DNA of 64,000 nucleotides from contig CAYLGY010000002.1 of assembly GCA_964383325.1 (NCBI GenBank), positions 1-64,000 on the forward strand, written 5' to 3'. Made by a program: the position numbers and the translations under genes. This DNA is from CAYLGY01 sp964383325. GTDB taxonomy: Bacteria; Pseudomonadota; Alphaproteobacteria; Rhizobiales; Rhizobiaceae. The number at the start of each line of letters is the position of its first letter. Within the stretch, counting starts at the first letter, position 1. Positions 49,159-57,948 of this stretch are shown here, piece after piece. Under the pieces are notes generated by a model that did not search any database, was not told where the DNA came from, and worked only from the letters and a program-made list of their open reading frames with translations.

Positions 49159-50112
49159 ATGATTGCCCATATCGGCAGGAGACTCGCGCTTGGCGGCGTT
49201 ACCCTGCTGCTGGCATCCGTGGTGATCTTTGCAGTGCTCGAAATCGTGCCGGGCGACCCCGCCCGGCTGATGCTCGGCATCAATGCAACGGAGGATGCGG
49301 TGCAGGCGCTGCGCCGCGAGCTGGGCCTCGATGCGCCGGTGCTGCTGCGCTATGTGGAGTGGATCTCCGCCATGCTCGGCGGTGATTTCGGCCGCTCCTA
49401 TACCTATTCGGTACCGGTGTCCGCACTGATTGCCGAGCGCGTCGTCGTCTCCCTGCCGCTCGCCCTGATCGCGCTTCTCCTGTCGACGGCCATCGCCCTG
49501 CCCGTCGGTGTCTTTTCAGCGGCAAGGCGCGGGCGCGCCGCCGACAGTCTGGCCATGGGCGCGGCCCAGCTCGGCATCGCCATTCCGAATTTCTGGTTCG
49601 CGCTGCTGCTCGTCTATGTGTTCGCCGTCGGCCTGCGCCTCCTCCCCGCCGGCGGCTTTCCCGGCTGGTCAGCAGGGATCTGGCCGGCGCTGAAGGCCCT
49701 CATCCTGCCGTCGATTGCACTGGCGCTGCCCCAGGCGGCGATCCTGGCGCGGGTGACGCGCGCGGCGCTGATCGAGGTGCTGGACGAGGATTACATCCGC
49801 ACGGCGCGCGCCAAGGGCCTGCCGGTTCGCTACGTCCTGTGGCGCCATGCGCTACGCAATGCCATGATCCCGGTCGTCACCATTCTCGGCCTGCAATTCG
49901 CCTTCCTGCTCGCCGGCACCATCATCATCGAGAATGTCTTCTATCTTCCCGGCCTTGGCCGCCTGGTCTTCCAGGCGATCACCCAGCGCGACCTGATCGT
50001 CGTTGAGGGCGTCGTCATGCTGCTGGTCGCGGCGGTCATCCTCGTCAATCTCGCCGTCGATCTCCTCTATGCGGCAATCGACCCGCGCCTGCGCCACGAG
50101 GCCAGCCGATGA
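49159..50112 (+). CDS. ABC transporter permease, DppB type
   Basis: A 317-residue inner-membrane permease with an N-terminal helix, a periplasmic region (DPARLMLGINATEDAVQALRRELGLDAP) and the five-helix BPD_transp_1 domain. The EAA loop is RTARAKGLPVRYVLWRHALRNAMIPV near residue 215. It pairs with the DppC-type subunit, whose start overlaps its stop (ATGA). Confidence 0.94.
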   Translation: MIAHIGRRLALGGVTLLLASVVIFAVLEIVPGDPARLMLGINATEDAVQALRRELGLDAPVLLRYVEWISAMLGGDFGRSYTYSVPVSALIAERVVVSLPLALIALLLSTAIALPVGVFSAARRGRAADSLAMGAAQLGIAIPNFWFALLLVYVFAVGLRLLPAGGFPGWSAGIWPALKALILPSIALALPQAAILARVTRAALIEVLDEDYIRTARAKGLPVRYVLWRHALRNAMIPVVTILGLQFAFLLAGTIIIENVFYLPGLGRLVFQAITQRDLIVVEGVVMLLVAAVILVNLAVDLLYAAIDPRLRHEASR

Positions 50113-50963
50113 GCGACCGGCCAGCGTCGCTCGCCTCGATGCGCATGGGCCTTGGCAGCCCGGCATTGCTGGCCGGGGCCGCCATCACGCTGGCAGTTGC
50201 CGCTGCGGCAGTCATTTCCCTGTTCTGGACGCCGTTTCCGGTCACCGACCTGCCGGTCGCGCAGCGCCTGCGCCCGCCCTCGATCACCCACCCGTTCGGC
50301 ACGGACCAGTTCGGCCGTGACATCCTGTCGATGATCCTGGTCGGGGCGCGCAATTCCATTGCCGTGGCGCTGGTGGCCGTGGGCATCGGCATGGGCATCG
50401 GCGTGCCCATCGGCTGCTGGGCCGCGGCTCGCGGCGGTCTCGTCGACGAGGCGCTGATGCGTTTCAACGATGTTGTCTTCGCGTTTCCGGCGCTGCTCTC
50501 TGCTGTGCTGATCACGGCGATTTTCGGCCCCGGCGCCCTCAATGCGATCATTGCCATCGGGATTTTCAACATTCCGGTTTTTGCCCGCGTTTCACGAGGC
50601 GCGGCCCTGGCGCTGTGGCCGCGGGAATTCGTCCTTGCCGCCCGTGCGTGCGGCAAGGGCAGGCTGCGAATCTCGATCGAGCACATCCTGCCGAACATCG
50701 CCAGCCTGCTGCTGGTCCAGGGCACGATCCAGTTCGCGCTCGGCATCCTGGCCGAATCGGGCCTGTCCTATGTCGGTCTCGGCACGCAGCCGCCCATGCC
50801 GAGCTGGGGCAGGATGCTGTTCGACGCCCAGACCCGCATGGCGGTGGCGCCGCACATGGCGATCTTCCCGGGCCTTGCCATCGTGATCACCGTGCTCGGG
50901 CTGAACCTGCTCGGCGATGGCCTGCGCGATTTGCTCGATCCGCGCCTGAGGCGCAGGCGATGA
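50109..50963 (+). CDS. ABC transporter permease, DppC type
   Basis: A 284-residue permease. The N-terminal TM is followed by HPFGTDQFGRDILSMILVGARNS, diagnostic for DppC/OppC. The EAA-type loop is AARACGKGRLRISIEHILPNI. The C-terminus GLNLLGDGLRDLLDPRLRRR is typical. It overlaps the genes on both sides by 4 bp. Confidence 0.94.
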   Translation: MSDRPASLASMRMGLGSPALLAGAAITLAVAAAAVISLFWTPFPVTDLPVAQRLRPPSITHPFGTDQFGRDILSMILVGARNSIAVALVAVGIGMGIGVPIGCWAAARGGLVDEALMRFNDVVFAFPALLSAVLITAIFGPGALNAIIAIGIFNIPVFARVSRGAALALWPREFVLAARACGKGRLRISIEHILPNIASLLLVQGTIQFALGILAESGLSYVGLGTQPPMPSWGRMLFDAQTRMAVAPHMAIFPGLAIVITVLGLNLLGDGLRDLLDPRLRRRR

Positions 50964-52588
50964 GCCTCCTCGAGATTTCCGGACTGAAGCTCGAGATTGC
51001 CGGACTGCCCGTCCTGCGCGATGTCGAGCTTGCGATCGCTCCCGGCGAGACGCTCGGCCTCGTCGGTGAATCCGGCTCTGGCAAGTCCATGACTGCGCTG
51101 TCCATCCTGCGCCTGCTCCCCGAATCCGCCAGGCTCGCCGGCTCGATCCGGTTTGACGGGCGCAACCTTGCTACCGCCAGCGAGCCGGAGATGTGCCGGC
51201 TGCGCGGCCGCTCGATCGGCATGGTATTCCAGGAGCCCATGACCGCGCTCAATCCGGTCAAGCCGATCGGCGTGCAGGTGGCGGAAGGAATTGCCTGGCA
51301 TGGCGGCGTCAATCGCGCTGATGCCGAGGCAAGGGCGAGGGCCATCCTGGCGCGGGTCGGACTGCCGGAAGACCGCTTTCCCCTCACCCGCTACCCGCAC
51401 GAACTTTCCGGCGGGCAGCGCCAGCGCGTCGTGATCGCCATTGCCTGCGCCCTTCAGCCTCGGCTTCTGATCGCGGACGAGCCCACCACGGCCCTCGATG
51501 TCGTCATCCAGGCGCAGATCCTCGATCTGCTCAGGGATCTCGTCGAGGAACATCGCATGGCGCTGCTGCACATCACGCATGACCTTGCCGTCATTGCCGA
51601 CCTCGCCGACCGCATCGCCATCATGCGCGACGGCACGGTGGTGGAAAGCGGCCCGGCAGTACAGACGTTGCGGGAAAGCCGTCACCCCTATACGCGCCAA
51701 CTTGCCGAAGCCTCCACCCATGTTCCCGTGCGGAATGTAGAGCCTGCGCCGGCATCGGCGTCGACGCCGCTTCTCTCCGTCCGGGAGGTGACGCGGGAAT
51801 ATGCCGGGAGGCGGCGATCGTTTTTCCGGCCCCGCACGGTGACCCGGGCTGTCGACCGGGTCAGTTTCGACCTCGCGGAGGGGCAATCGGTGGCGCTGGT
51901 CGGCCGCTCGGGTTGCGGCAAGTCCACCCTGGCGCGCATGATTCTCGCGCTCGACCGTCCGACGGCAGGAGCGATCCGCTTTCTGGACGAGGATGTCACC
52001 GCCCTGCCGGAGACGAGGCTGCGACCGCTGCGCCGGCAGATGCAGATCGTCTTCCAGGATCCTTTCGGCTCCTTCGATCCGCGCCACAAGGTGGAGCGGC
52101 TGGTCACCGAGCCGCTACACCTGCTCGATCGCCGGCCGGGCCGCGAAGAGCGGCGGCACCTCGCAGCGCAGGCGCTGGCGGAGGTCGGCCTGCCCGCGAC
52201 CAGCCTCGACCGGTTTCCGCACGAATTTTCCGGCGGGCAGCGCCAGCGCATCTCGATCGCCCGCGCCATCATCACCCGTCCCAAACTCGTCATCTGCGAC
52301 GAGCCCGTCTCGGCGCTCGACGTCTCGATACGCGCGCATGTGCTCGACCTTCTCGCCGATCTCAACCAGCGGCTGCACATCGCCTATCTGTTCATTACCC
52401 ATGACCTGACGGTCGCCCGCGCCATTACCGATGAGGTGCTGGTGATGCATGAGGGCCGGATCGTGGAGCGCGGGCCAACGGCGGAAGTGCTGGCGAGCCC
52501 GGCTTCCGAGGTAGCGGCGGAACTGGTCCGCGCCGCGCCGGATCTGGAGAATGTCCTGCGCGGTCGAGTTAAATCCAGGCCAGGGTAA
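50960..52588 (+). CDS. Fused dipeptide ABC transporter ATPase (DppD and DppF in one chain)
   Basis: A 542-residue double ATPase. Domain 1 (about 1–260): GESGSGKSMTAL, VFQEPMTALNPV, LSGGQRQRVVIA, LLIADEPTTALDV, then the HPYTR motif. Domain 2 (about 270–530): GRSGCGKSTLARM, VFQDPFGSFDPRH, FSGGQRQRISIARA, LVICDEPVSALDV. The two halves correspond to DppD- and DppF-type subunits, fused by an Ala/Pro linker (EPAPASASTP). Both catalytic sites look complete. Last gene of the importer operon, coupled by ATGA to the DppC gene. Confidence 0.94.
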   Translation: MSLLEISGLKLEIAGLPVLRDVELAIAPGETLGLVGESGSGKSMTALSILRLLPESARLAGSIRFDGRNLATASEPEMCRLRGRSIGMVFQEPMTALNPVKPIGVQVAEGIAWHGGVNRADAEARARAILARVGLPEDRFPLTRYPHELSGGQRQRVVIAIACALQPRLLIADEPTTALDVVIQAQILDLLRDLVEEHRMALLHITHDLAVIADLADRIAIMRDGTVVESGPAVQTLRESRHPYTRQLAEASTHVPVRNVEPAPASASTPLLSVREVTREYAGRRRSFFRPRTVTRAVDRVSFDLAEGQSVALVGRSGCGKSTLARMILALDRPTAGAIRFLDEDVTALPETRLRPLRRQMQIVFQDPFGSFDPRHKVERLVTEPLHLLDRRPGREERRHLAAQALAEVGLPATSLDRFPHEFSGGQRQRISIARAIITRPKLVICDEPVSALDVSIRAHVLDLLADLNQRLHIAYLFITHDLTVARAITDEVLVMHEGRIVERGPTAEVLASPASEVAAELVRAAPDLENVLRGRVKSRPG

Positions 52589-52636
52589 AATAGATAAAAA
52601 TTATTGAATAACATCTCAGCAATACTTATTACTCAT

Positions 52637-52652
52637 GTTGCGGAGGAGCAAC
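52637..52652 (+). promoter_or_regulatory. Hairpin presenting the Shine-Dalgarno of a small upstream ORF
   Basis: GTTGC (52637–52641) pairs with GCAAC (52648–52652), leaving GGAGGA as a six-nt loop directly before the ATG at 52654. The ribosome-binding site would therefore be exposed in the loop or controlled by anything that remodels it. Confidence 0.35.
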
Positions 52653-52653
52653 G

Positions 52654-52734
52654 ATGCTGCGCCGAGCGATGTTTTGCTTGACGCAGGAAAGCGGGGCGGT
52701 TTCAATGCAGGCGAGTTTGTGGGAGCCTGCGTAA
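52654..52734 (+). CDS. Possible 26-residue upstream ORF (leader peptide) ahead of the acyl-CoA dehydrogenase
   Basis: The ATG at 52654 has the strongest Shine-Dalgarno in the region (GGAGGA, 6 nt away). It opens a 26-codon frame, start MLRRAMFCLTQESG and end QASLWEPA, closing with TAA at 52732–52734. The dehydrogenase GTG is two bases later in another frame, which suits translational coupling. No homologue is recognised and it could be fortuitous. Confidence 0.35.
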   Translation: MLRRAMFCLTQESGAVSMQASLWEPA

Positions 52735-52736
52735 TC

Positions 52737-53894
52737 GTGATTCCTTTCGATCTTTCCGACGACCAGCGTGCCATCCAGGAAATGGCCCGGAGCTTTGCCG
52801 ATGATCGCGTGGCGCCGCTGGCGCTGCAATGGGACCGGGACAGTCATTTCCCGGCCGAGATCATTCGCGAGACCGGCCCGCTCGGCTTTGGCGGCATCTA
52901 TGTGCGGGAAGACAATGGCGGCTCGGGACTCGGCCGCCTCGATGCCGTGCTGGTCTTCGAAGCGCTGGCGCGTGCCTGCCCTGCCTTTTCGGCCTTCATC
53001 TCGATCCACAACATGGTCGCATGGATGATCGACCGTTTCGGCGATGACCGCCAGCGCGAGTTGTATCTGCCCCGTCTCACTGCCATGGAATGGTTCGGCT
53101 CCTATTGTCTGACCGAACCGGGTTCGGGTTCCGACGCCGCGGCGCTGAAGACGAAGGCCGTGCGCGAGGGCGACGAATATGTGCTGAACGGCGTCAAGCA
53201 GTTCATTTCCGGCGCGGGCGCCAATGACCTCTATCTGGTGATGGCACGCACCGGAGAGGACGGACCGAAAGGCATTTCGGCCTTCCTGATCGAAAAGGAC
53301 GCGCCCGGCCTTTCCTTCGGCGCGCTCGAACACAAGATGGGCTGGAACATGCAGCCTACCCGCCAGGTGATCCTGGAGGATTGCCGGGTCCCTGCGGCGA
53401 ACCGGATTGCAGGGGAAGGCGAGGGTTTCCGCATCGCCATGGCCGGGCTGGATGGCGGCCGGCTGAACATCGCCGCCTGCTCGCTCGGCGGGGCTGATGC
53501 GGCACTGGAAAAGGCGCTGGCCTATTCCGGGGAGCGACAGGCCTTCGGGCAGCGGCTCGACCGGTTCCAGGCGCTGCAGTTCCAGTTTGCCGACATGGAA
53601 ACGGAACTTGCTGCCTCGCGCATGCTCCTTTATGCCGCCGCCAGCCGGCTGGACGCCGCCACGGCAGATGCCGGCAAATGGTCCGCCATGGCCAAGCGCT
53701 TCGTCACCGATCGCTGTTTCGACATCGCCAATTCGGCGCTGCAGATCCATGGCGGCTATGGTTACCTGCACGATTACGGCATCGAGAAGCTGGTGCGTGA
53801 CCTGCGCGTCCATCAGATTCTCGAAGGCACCAACGAGATCATGCGCCTCATCATCGCCCGTCATCTGATTGGCCACAGACAGGAAACGACATGA
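52737..53894 (+). CDS. Acyl-CoA dehydrogenase, isobutyryl-CoA dehydrogenase-like
   Basis: A 385-residue FAD enzyme oxidising an acyl-CoA to the enoyl-CoA. Motifs: PFDLSDDQRAIQEMARSFADD at the N-terminus, GSYCLTEPGSGSDAAAL, VLNGVKQFISGAG, SGERQAFGQRLDRFQALQFQ, LQIHGGYGYLHDYGIEKLVRD and HQILEGTNEIMRLI with the catalytic Glu. Pairing with 3-hydroxyisobutyrate dehydrogenase (ATGA overlap) points to valine degradation, making isobutyryl-CoA the likely substrate. No ATG suits the start: GTG at 52737 gives the family N-terminus, and TTG at 52635 gives a non-conserved 34-residue extension. Confidence 0.88.
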   Translation: MIPFDLSDDQRAIQEMARSFADDRVAPLALQWDRDSHFPAEIIRETGPLGFGGIYVREDNGGSGLGRLDAVLVFEALARACPAFSAFISIHNMVAWMIDRFGDDRQRELYLPRLTAMEWFGSYCLTEPGSGSDAAALKTKAVREGDEYVLNGVKQFISGAGANDLYLVMARTGEDGPKGISAFLIEKDAPGLSFGALEHKMGWNMQPTRQVILEDCRVPAANRIAGEGEGFRIAMAGLDGGRLNIAACSLGGADAALEKALAYSGERQAFGQRLDRFQALQFQFADMETELAASRMLLYAAASRLDAATADAGKWSAMAKRFVTDRCFDIANSALQIHGGYGYLHDYGIEKLVRDLRVHQILEGTNEIMRLIIARHLIGHRQETT

Positions 53895-54784
53895 AAACGA
53901 TCGCATTCATCGGCCTGGGAAACATGGGGAACCCGATGGCCGCCAATCTGGTCAAGGCCGGACTGGCCGTGCGCGGCCACGACCTCTCCCCCGCCCATCT
54001 GGAAACGGCCCGTGGCAATGGGGTGACCGTCGCGGCCAGTGGCGCGGAAGCCGTCGAGGGCGCGGATGTCGTCATCACCATGTTGCCGGCCGGCGCGCAT
54101 GTGCTCTCGGTCTACCGGCAGATTCTCCCGGCGGCGAAGGCCGGATCGCTGTTCATCGATTGCTCCACGATCGATGTCGACAGCGCCCGTAGCGCCCATG
54201 CGCTCGCGGCTTCTGCCGGCATGCTGTCGGTCGATGCGCCGGTATCCGGAGGCGTGGGCGGCGCCGCAGCTGGCACGCTGACCTTCATGGCCGGCGGCGA
54301 GGACGGGGCGTTCGCCCGGGCAGAACCGGTTCTGCAGCCAATGGGCGGCCGGATCGTCCATTGCGGCGGTCCCGGCAGCGGGCAGGCTGCCAAGATCTGC
54401 AACAACATGATCCTCGGCATCTCGATGATCGGGGTTGCCGAGGCCTTTGTTCTGGCGGAGCGGCTTGGACTGTCGCACCAGGCCTTGTTCGACGTGGCAT
54501 CCAGCTCTTCCGGCCAGTGCTGGTCGCTGACCACCTATTGTCCGGTGCCGGGTCCGGTGCCTACATCGCCCGCCAACAGGGATTACCAGCCCGGCTTTGC
54601 CGCGTCGCTGATGCTGAAGGATTTGCGGTTGGCCCAGGAAGCGGCCCAGCGCAATGGCGCCGTGACGCCGCTCGGCGCCGAGGCGACCCAGCTCTACGCG
54701 CTTTTCGAACAGCTTGGCAATGGGGGTACGGATTTTTCCGGGATCATCCGCTTCCTGCGCGGCAGCGAAGACAGGCCTGCATAA
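53891..54784 (+). CDS. mmsB: 3-hydroxyisobutyrate dehydrogenase
   Basis: A 297-residue NAD-dependent beta-hydroxyacid dehydrogenase oxidising 3-hydroxyisobutyrate to methylmalonate semialdehyde in valine breakdown. FIGLGNMGNPMAANLVKAG (NAD site), DAPVSGGVGGAAAGTLTFMAGG (substrate site), GPGSGQAAKICNNM with the catalytic Lys, and the late GFAASLMLKDLRLAQEAA are all present. It overlaps the dehydrogenase gene by 4 bp. The enoyl-CoA hydratase, the CoA hydrolase and mmsA of the pathway are not in this window. Confidence 0.93.
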   Translation: MKTIAFIGLGNMGNPMAANLVKAGLAVRGHDLSPAHLETARGNGVTVAASGAEAVEGADVVITMLPAGAHVLSVYRQILPAAKAGSLFIDCSTIDVDSARSAHALAASAGMLSVDAPVSGGVGGAAAGTLTFMAGGEDGAFARAEPVLQPMGGRIVHCGGPGSGQAAKICNNMILGISMIGVAEAFVLAERLGLSHQALFDVASSSSGQCWSLTTYCPVPGPVPTSPANRDYQPGFAASLMLKDLRLAQEAAQRNGAVTPLGAEATQLYALFEQLGNGGTDFSGIIRFLRGSEDRPA

Positions 54785-55142
54785 GGCATCGACAGAAAGG
54801 ATCGCAGCGCGCAGGTTCGCAGGCCTGCCGGCAGCGCGGATGCCGCAAGCCCGGCAACATGTCGGCGCTCCGGATTCCCGGCGGGCCGCTCTGGCCCATC
54901 AATCTGTTCTGGTCTGCACCCAATGGCAGTAGAGCCGGGGAAGCGCCGCTGGATGGCGCATCCGGATTCTCATGGGTGGCTTCAGATCATGATGTCGGCA
55001 GGATCGGAGTCCTGAATTGCCCTTTGAAGATACAAATGTTTCCCGCAAAGCGTTCACTTACGGGTTCCCGCGCAAGCCTTTGATGGCGTATCCGGATGAT
55101 CCGGCACAATTCCTCTGCCGGTCGAGCGCCCGAACGCTCGCC
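54785..55142. other. 358-bp intergenic region between mmsB and the DUF3008 gene
   Basis: No convincing gene. Two related 17-mers, GATGGCGCATCCGGATT (about 54954) and GATGGCGTATCCGGATG (about 55083), occur about 130 bp apart with one internal mismatch. The role is unknown. Confidence 0.4.
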
Positions 55143-55331
55143 TCATGAATCGGAGACGTGTTCGGGCTTGCCCTCATGGCTTGTGCCTGCCAGCTCTTCC
55201 AGCTCCTTGCGGGTCATCGATTCAAACATTTCACGCGACGCGCCCTTGAGGTCAGATTTTTCCGTTTCGCCGCGCTTGGCCGCCAGGGCAGCGCCGGCGG
55301 CCTTCTGCTGGGCTTTCGATCTTGCGGGCAT
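55143..55331 (-). CDS. DUF3008-family small protein
   Basis: A 62-residue hydrophilic protein beginning PARSKAQQKAAGAALAAKRG, with SDLKGASREMFESMTRKELEELAG and an acidic end. It matches the small DUF3008 proteins common in alphaproteobacteria. The function is unknown; some homologues are reported among stress-related small proteins. ATG at 55331. The coding frame extends further upstream without a plausible start. Confidence 0.8.
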   Translation of the reverse strand: MPARSKAQQKAAGAALAAKRGETEKSDLKGASREMFESMTRKELEELAGTSHEGKPEHVSDS

Positions 55332-55410
55332 GATGACGAACTCCTCTCGGTTTCGTTGCCCCCTTTGCAAGAACCATCCTGGCGGCGATTTGTTCTCCCC
55401 GCCCCACGCG

Positions 55411-56409
55411 TCAGGCGACGTCGAGGACGATCTTGCCGATGTGCGGGCCCTCCTCCATCCGCTCATGGGCGCGCCAGGCATCCTTCAGCGGAAAGATCAT
55501 GTCCATGACCGGAGCGATGCGGCGCTCGGCCAGCAAGGGCCAGACCTGCTCCTCCAGCTCCCGGGCGATGCCGGCCTTGACCTCGATGGATTGCGAGCGC
55601 AGGGTCGACCCGGTGTGGACAAGCCGCTTCAGCATCAGCCGGGTGAAATTGACTTCCGCCTTCGCCCCGCCGAGAAAGCCGATCTGAACGATCCTGCCAT
55701 CCGTTGCGGCGGCGGAATAATTGCGCTCGATATAGCTGCCGCCGACCATGTCGAGAATGACGTTCGCGCCGCGGCCGCCGGTCAGTTCCCGGGTGGCGGC
55801 GACGAAATCCTCTTCACGATAGTTGACGACGCGATCGGCGCCGAGCCTGGCGCAGGCCTCGCATTTCTCCGCCGTGCCGGCCGTCGCGACGACACGGGCG
55901 CCGAATGCCTTGCCGAGCTGGATTGCCGTCGTGCCGATGCCGGACGAGCCGCCATGCACGAGAAGGGTATCTCCCTCCTGCAAGCCGCCGCGCTGGAACA
56001 CATTGTGCCAGACCGTGAAGAAGGTCTCGGGCAGGCCGGCGCCCTCCGTGAAGGTGAACCCATGCGGCAGCGGCAGCACATTGCTGCCATGGACCGAAAC
56101 AAATTCGGCGTAACCGCCGCCATTCGTCAGGGCGACGACACGCTCGCCCATGCGCCAGCGCGGCGTCTCCGGACCGATGGCGACGATCTCGCCGGAGACT
56201 TCGAGGCCCGGAAGATCGGAGGCCCCGGGCGGCGGCGGATAGTCGCCCATGCGCTGGATCACGTCGGGGCGGTTCACGCCCGCGGCGCGCACCCGAACGA
56301 GGACTTCACCCGCACCGGGCTCCGGAACGGGTCGCAGCTCCGGCTTCAGGGCCCGCGGGCCTCCCGGACTTGAAATCGCGACTACGGTCATCCTGTCATT
56401 CTGGCTCAT
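55411..56409 (-). CDS. NAD(P)H-quinone oxidoreductase, PIG3/TP53I3-like
   Basis: A 332-residue zinc-free MDR enzyme. GAGEVLVRVRAAGVNRPDVIQRMGDYPPPPGASDLPGLEVSGEI is the PIG3-like N-terminus. The NADPH motif is LVHGGSSGIGTTAIQLGKAFGA (residues about 143–164). VLDVA ends the protein. It is predicted to reduce quinones with NADPH. It is related to, but clearly different from, the QOR at 1995–2972. ATG at 56409 after GGAG. A second Met at 56391 is possible. Probably monocistronic. Confidence 0.9.
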   Translation of the reverse strand: MSQNDRMTVVAISSPGGPRALKPELRPVPEPGAGEVLVRVRAAGVNRPDVIQRMGDYPPPPGASDLPGLEVSGEIVAIGPETPRWRMGERVVALTNGGGYAEFVSVHGSNVLPLPHGFTFTEGAGLPETFFTVWHNVFQRGGLQEGDTLLVHGGSSGIGTTAIQLGKAFGARVVATAGTAEKCEACARLGADRVVNYREEDFVAATRELTGGRGANVILDMVGGSYIERNYSAAATDGRIVQIGFLGGAKAEVNFTRLMLKRLVHTGSTLRSQSIEVKAGIARELEEQVWPLLAERRIAPVMDMIFPLKDAWRAHERMEEGPHIGKIVLDVA

Positions 56410-56586
56410 CGGTACTCCACGCTCACATGTCTGTTCCCCGGCAGGAAGGTCAGGCCGGCACTGTCGCCGGCGGGAGGCCGGGCATCTCCCTCGCGAATCA
56501 TGGCCAAGGCGGGGGTTCGCCAGTTTGGCCCGCAGCGGCCCACAGTGTATGCTGCATCGCGCGTAAGGCAAACAGGAGTTGGCATC

Positions 56587-56775
56587 ATGCAGTCAGATGA
56601 TGTTGGCAGGCGCCCGGAACCCGTGCACCAGCTTGGACAGGACCTCAGCCTGTTGTCGATCGACGAAATCGACAGCCGGATTTCTGCCCTTAGGGAGGAA
56701 ATTGCGCGCCTGGAGGCGGAACGCCGGTCCAAGGGAAACAGCAGGTCCGCTGCCGAAGCGCTGTTCGGCCGCTGA
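56587..56775 (+). CDS. DUF1192-family small protein
   Basis: A 62-residue protein with a helical core LSLLSIDEIDSRISALREEI and ARLEAERRSKGNSRSAAEAL, the DUF1192 pattern (SIxELxxRIxxLxxEIxRLExE). Function unknown. AGGAG about 9 nt before ATG at 56587. It is divergent from the quinone oxidoreductase gene and ends 57 bp before a convergent YdcH-like gene. Confidence 0.85.
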   Translation: MQSDDVGRRPEPVHQLGQDLSLLSIDEIDSRISALREEIARLEAERRSKGNSRSAAEALFGR

Positions 56776-56832
56776 CCGACCTTCGCGCGCGACGGCCGCC
56801 CGCGGGGTGCAGAGCGGCGGTCGGCCGGATTG

Positions 56833-57009
56833 TCAATGTGTCCTGGGTTTCTCCAGTTGCCGGATCTCGTCCTTGATTCTCAATTTGCGACGCTTCAGTT
56901 CGCTGATGGCGAGCGGATCGACGGAGGGATGATTCAAGGCCTCGTCGATTTCGCGTTCAAGTTCGCCATGCTTCTTCTGAAGCTGCTCGATTCGGCTGAC
57001 AAGCGACAT
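56833..57009 (-). CDS. YdcH/DUF465-family small helical protein (first of a pair)
   Basis: A 58-residue two-helix protein: SRIEQLQKKHGELEREIDEAL, then PSVDPLAISELKRRKLRIKD and EIRQLE. DUF465/YdcH proteins form short coiled-coil hairpins of unknown function. ATG at 57009. It is divergent from a second DUF465 gene at 57220, with 210 bp between them. Confidence 0.88.
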   Translation of the reverse strand: MSLVSRIEQLQKKHGELEREIDEALNHPSVDPLAISELKRRKLRIKDEIRQLEKPRTH

Positions 57010-57219
57010 TATCGGCTCCTTTGCCATTCGTCGGAAATACCGCCCGCCCGGCCGCCCGTTCATGACGGTACGTCAACATTGTGCCATCAGATTTGTTTCA
57101 TGTCGAATTGGCGGGCAGCAATTTCCGGTCTATATTGAGTCCGGACAGCCCGTGCAGCGATTGCAGGAACGCTCGTTGCGCGGGGGATGAATGTTGAGCG
57201 ATGGAACCCAGGAAACGTC

Positions 57220-57423
57220 ATGTCTGAACAGGATCAGGCCGACATCCGACTCGAATTTGCCCGTCTCAAGCAGGAACATGCCGATCTCGATGCGGCGATC
57301 AATGCGATGATGAATACCGGCTGCGACTCGTTGCAGATCCAGCGGCTGAAGAAAAGGAAGCTTCAGCTCAAGGACAGGTTGCAGGCAGTTGAAGACCGGA
57401 TTATCCCGGACATCATCGCCTGA
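57220..57423 (+). CDS. YdcH/DUF465-family small helical protein (second of a pair)
   Basis: A 67-residue protein, EFARLKQEHADLDAAINAM, then LQIQRLKKRKLQLKDRLQAV. It is homologous in pattern to the divergent DUF465 gene. ATG at 57220 after CCAGGAAACG. It is 27 bp upstream of purE, so probably in the purE–purK transcript. Confidence 0.88.
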   Translation: MSEQDQADIRLEFARLKQEHADLDAAINAMMNTGCDSLQIQRLKKRKLQLKDRLQAVEDRIIPDIIA

Positions 57424-57450
57424 TTCCCGATTCCCGGAAGGATCCATCGC

Positions 57451-57948
57451 ATGGGACCGAGCACCGTCGATGTCGCCCTCATCATGGGCAGTCAATCCGA
57501 CTGGGCGACCATGCGACATGCCGCCGAAACGCTGGCGGCGCTGCATATCTCGCACGAATCGCGGATCGTCTCGGCCCATCGCACGCCTGAGCGGCTATAT
57601 GAATTTGCCCGCGGGGCCCGCGGCGCCGGTTTCAAGGTCATCATTGCCGGCGCAGGCGGGGCGGCGCATCTTCCGGGCATGACTGCGGCGCTGACCCCCC
57701 TGCCCGTATTCGGCGTTCCGGTCGAATCGAAAGCGCTGTCCGGGCAGGATTCGCTGCTGTCGATCGTCCAGATGCCCGCCGGAATCCCGGTCGGGACGCT
57801 CGCCATCGGCAGAGCCGGGGCGATCAATGCGGCGCTGCTCGCCGCCGCCGTGCTGGCGCTGACCGATTCCGGCATCGCCGCCCGCCTCGATGCCTATCGC
57901 GCCAGCCAGACTGAACAGGTCGGTCAGTTCCCGGATGCAGCGCAATGA
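57451..57948 (+). CDS. purE: 5-(carboxyamino)imidazole ribonucleotide mutase (class I PurE)
   Basis: A 165-residue purine-synthesis enzyme that converts N5-CAIR to CAIR. Signatures: ALIMGSQSDWATMRHAAETL, SAHRTPERLYEFAR, IAGAGGAAHLPGMTAALT, GVPVESKALSGQDSLLSIVQMPAGIPVGTLAIG. ATG at 57451, GGAAGG upstream. Its stop overlaps purK. Confidence 0.96.
   Translation: MGPSTVDVALIMGSQSDWATMRHAAETLAALHISHESRIVSAHRTPERLYEFARGARGAGFKVIIAGAGGAAHLPGMTAALTPLPVFGVPVESKALSGQDSLLSIVQMPAGIPVGTLAIGRAGAINAALLAAAVLALTDSGIAARLDAYRASQTEQVGQFPDAAQ

Noticed and set aside
54714..54932. Frame of about 72 codons after mmsB
   Set aside because: It overlaps mmsB out of frame, has no conserved pattern and no separate ribosome-binding site.
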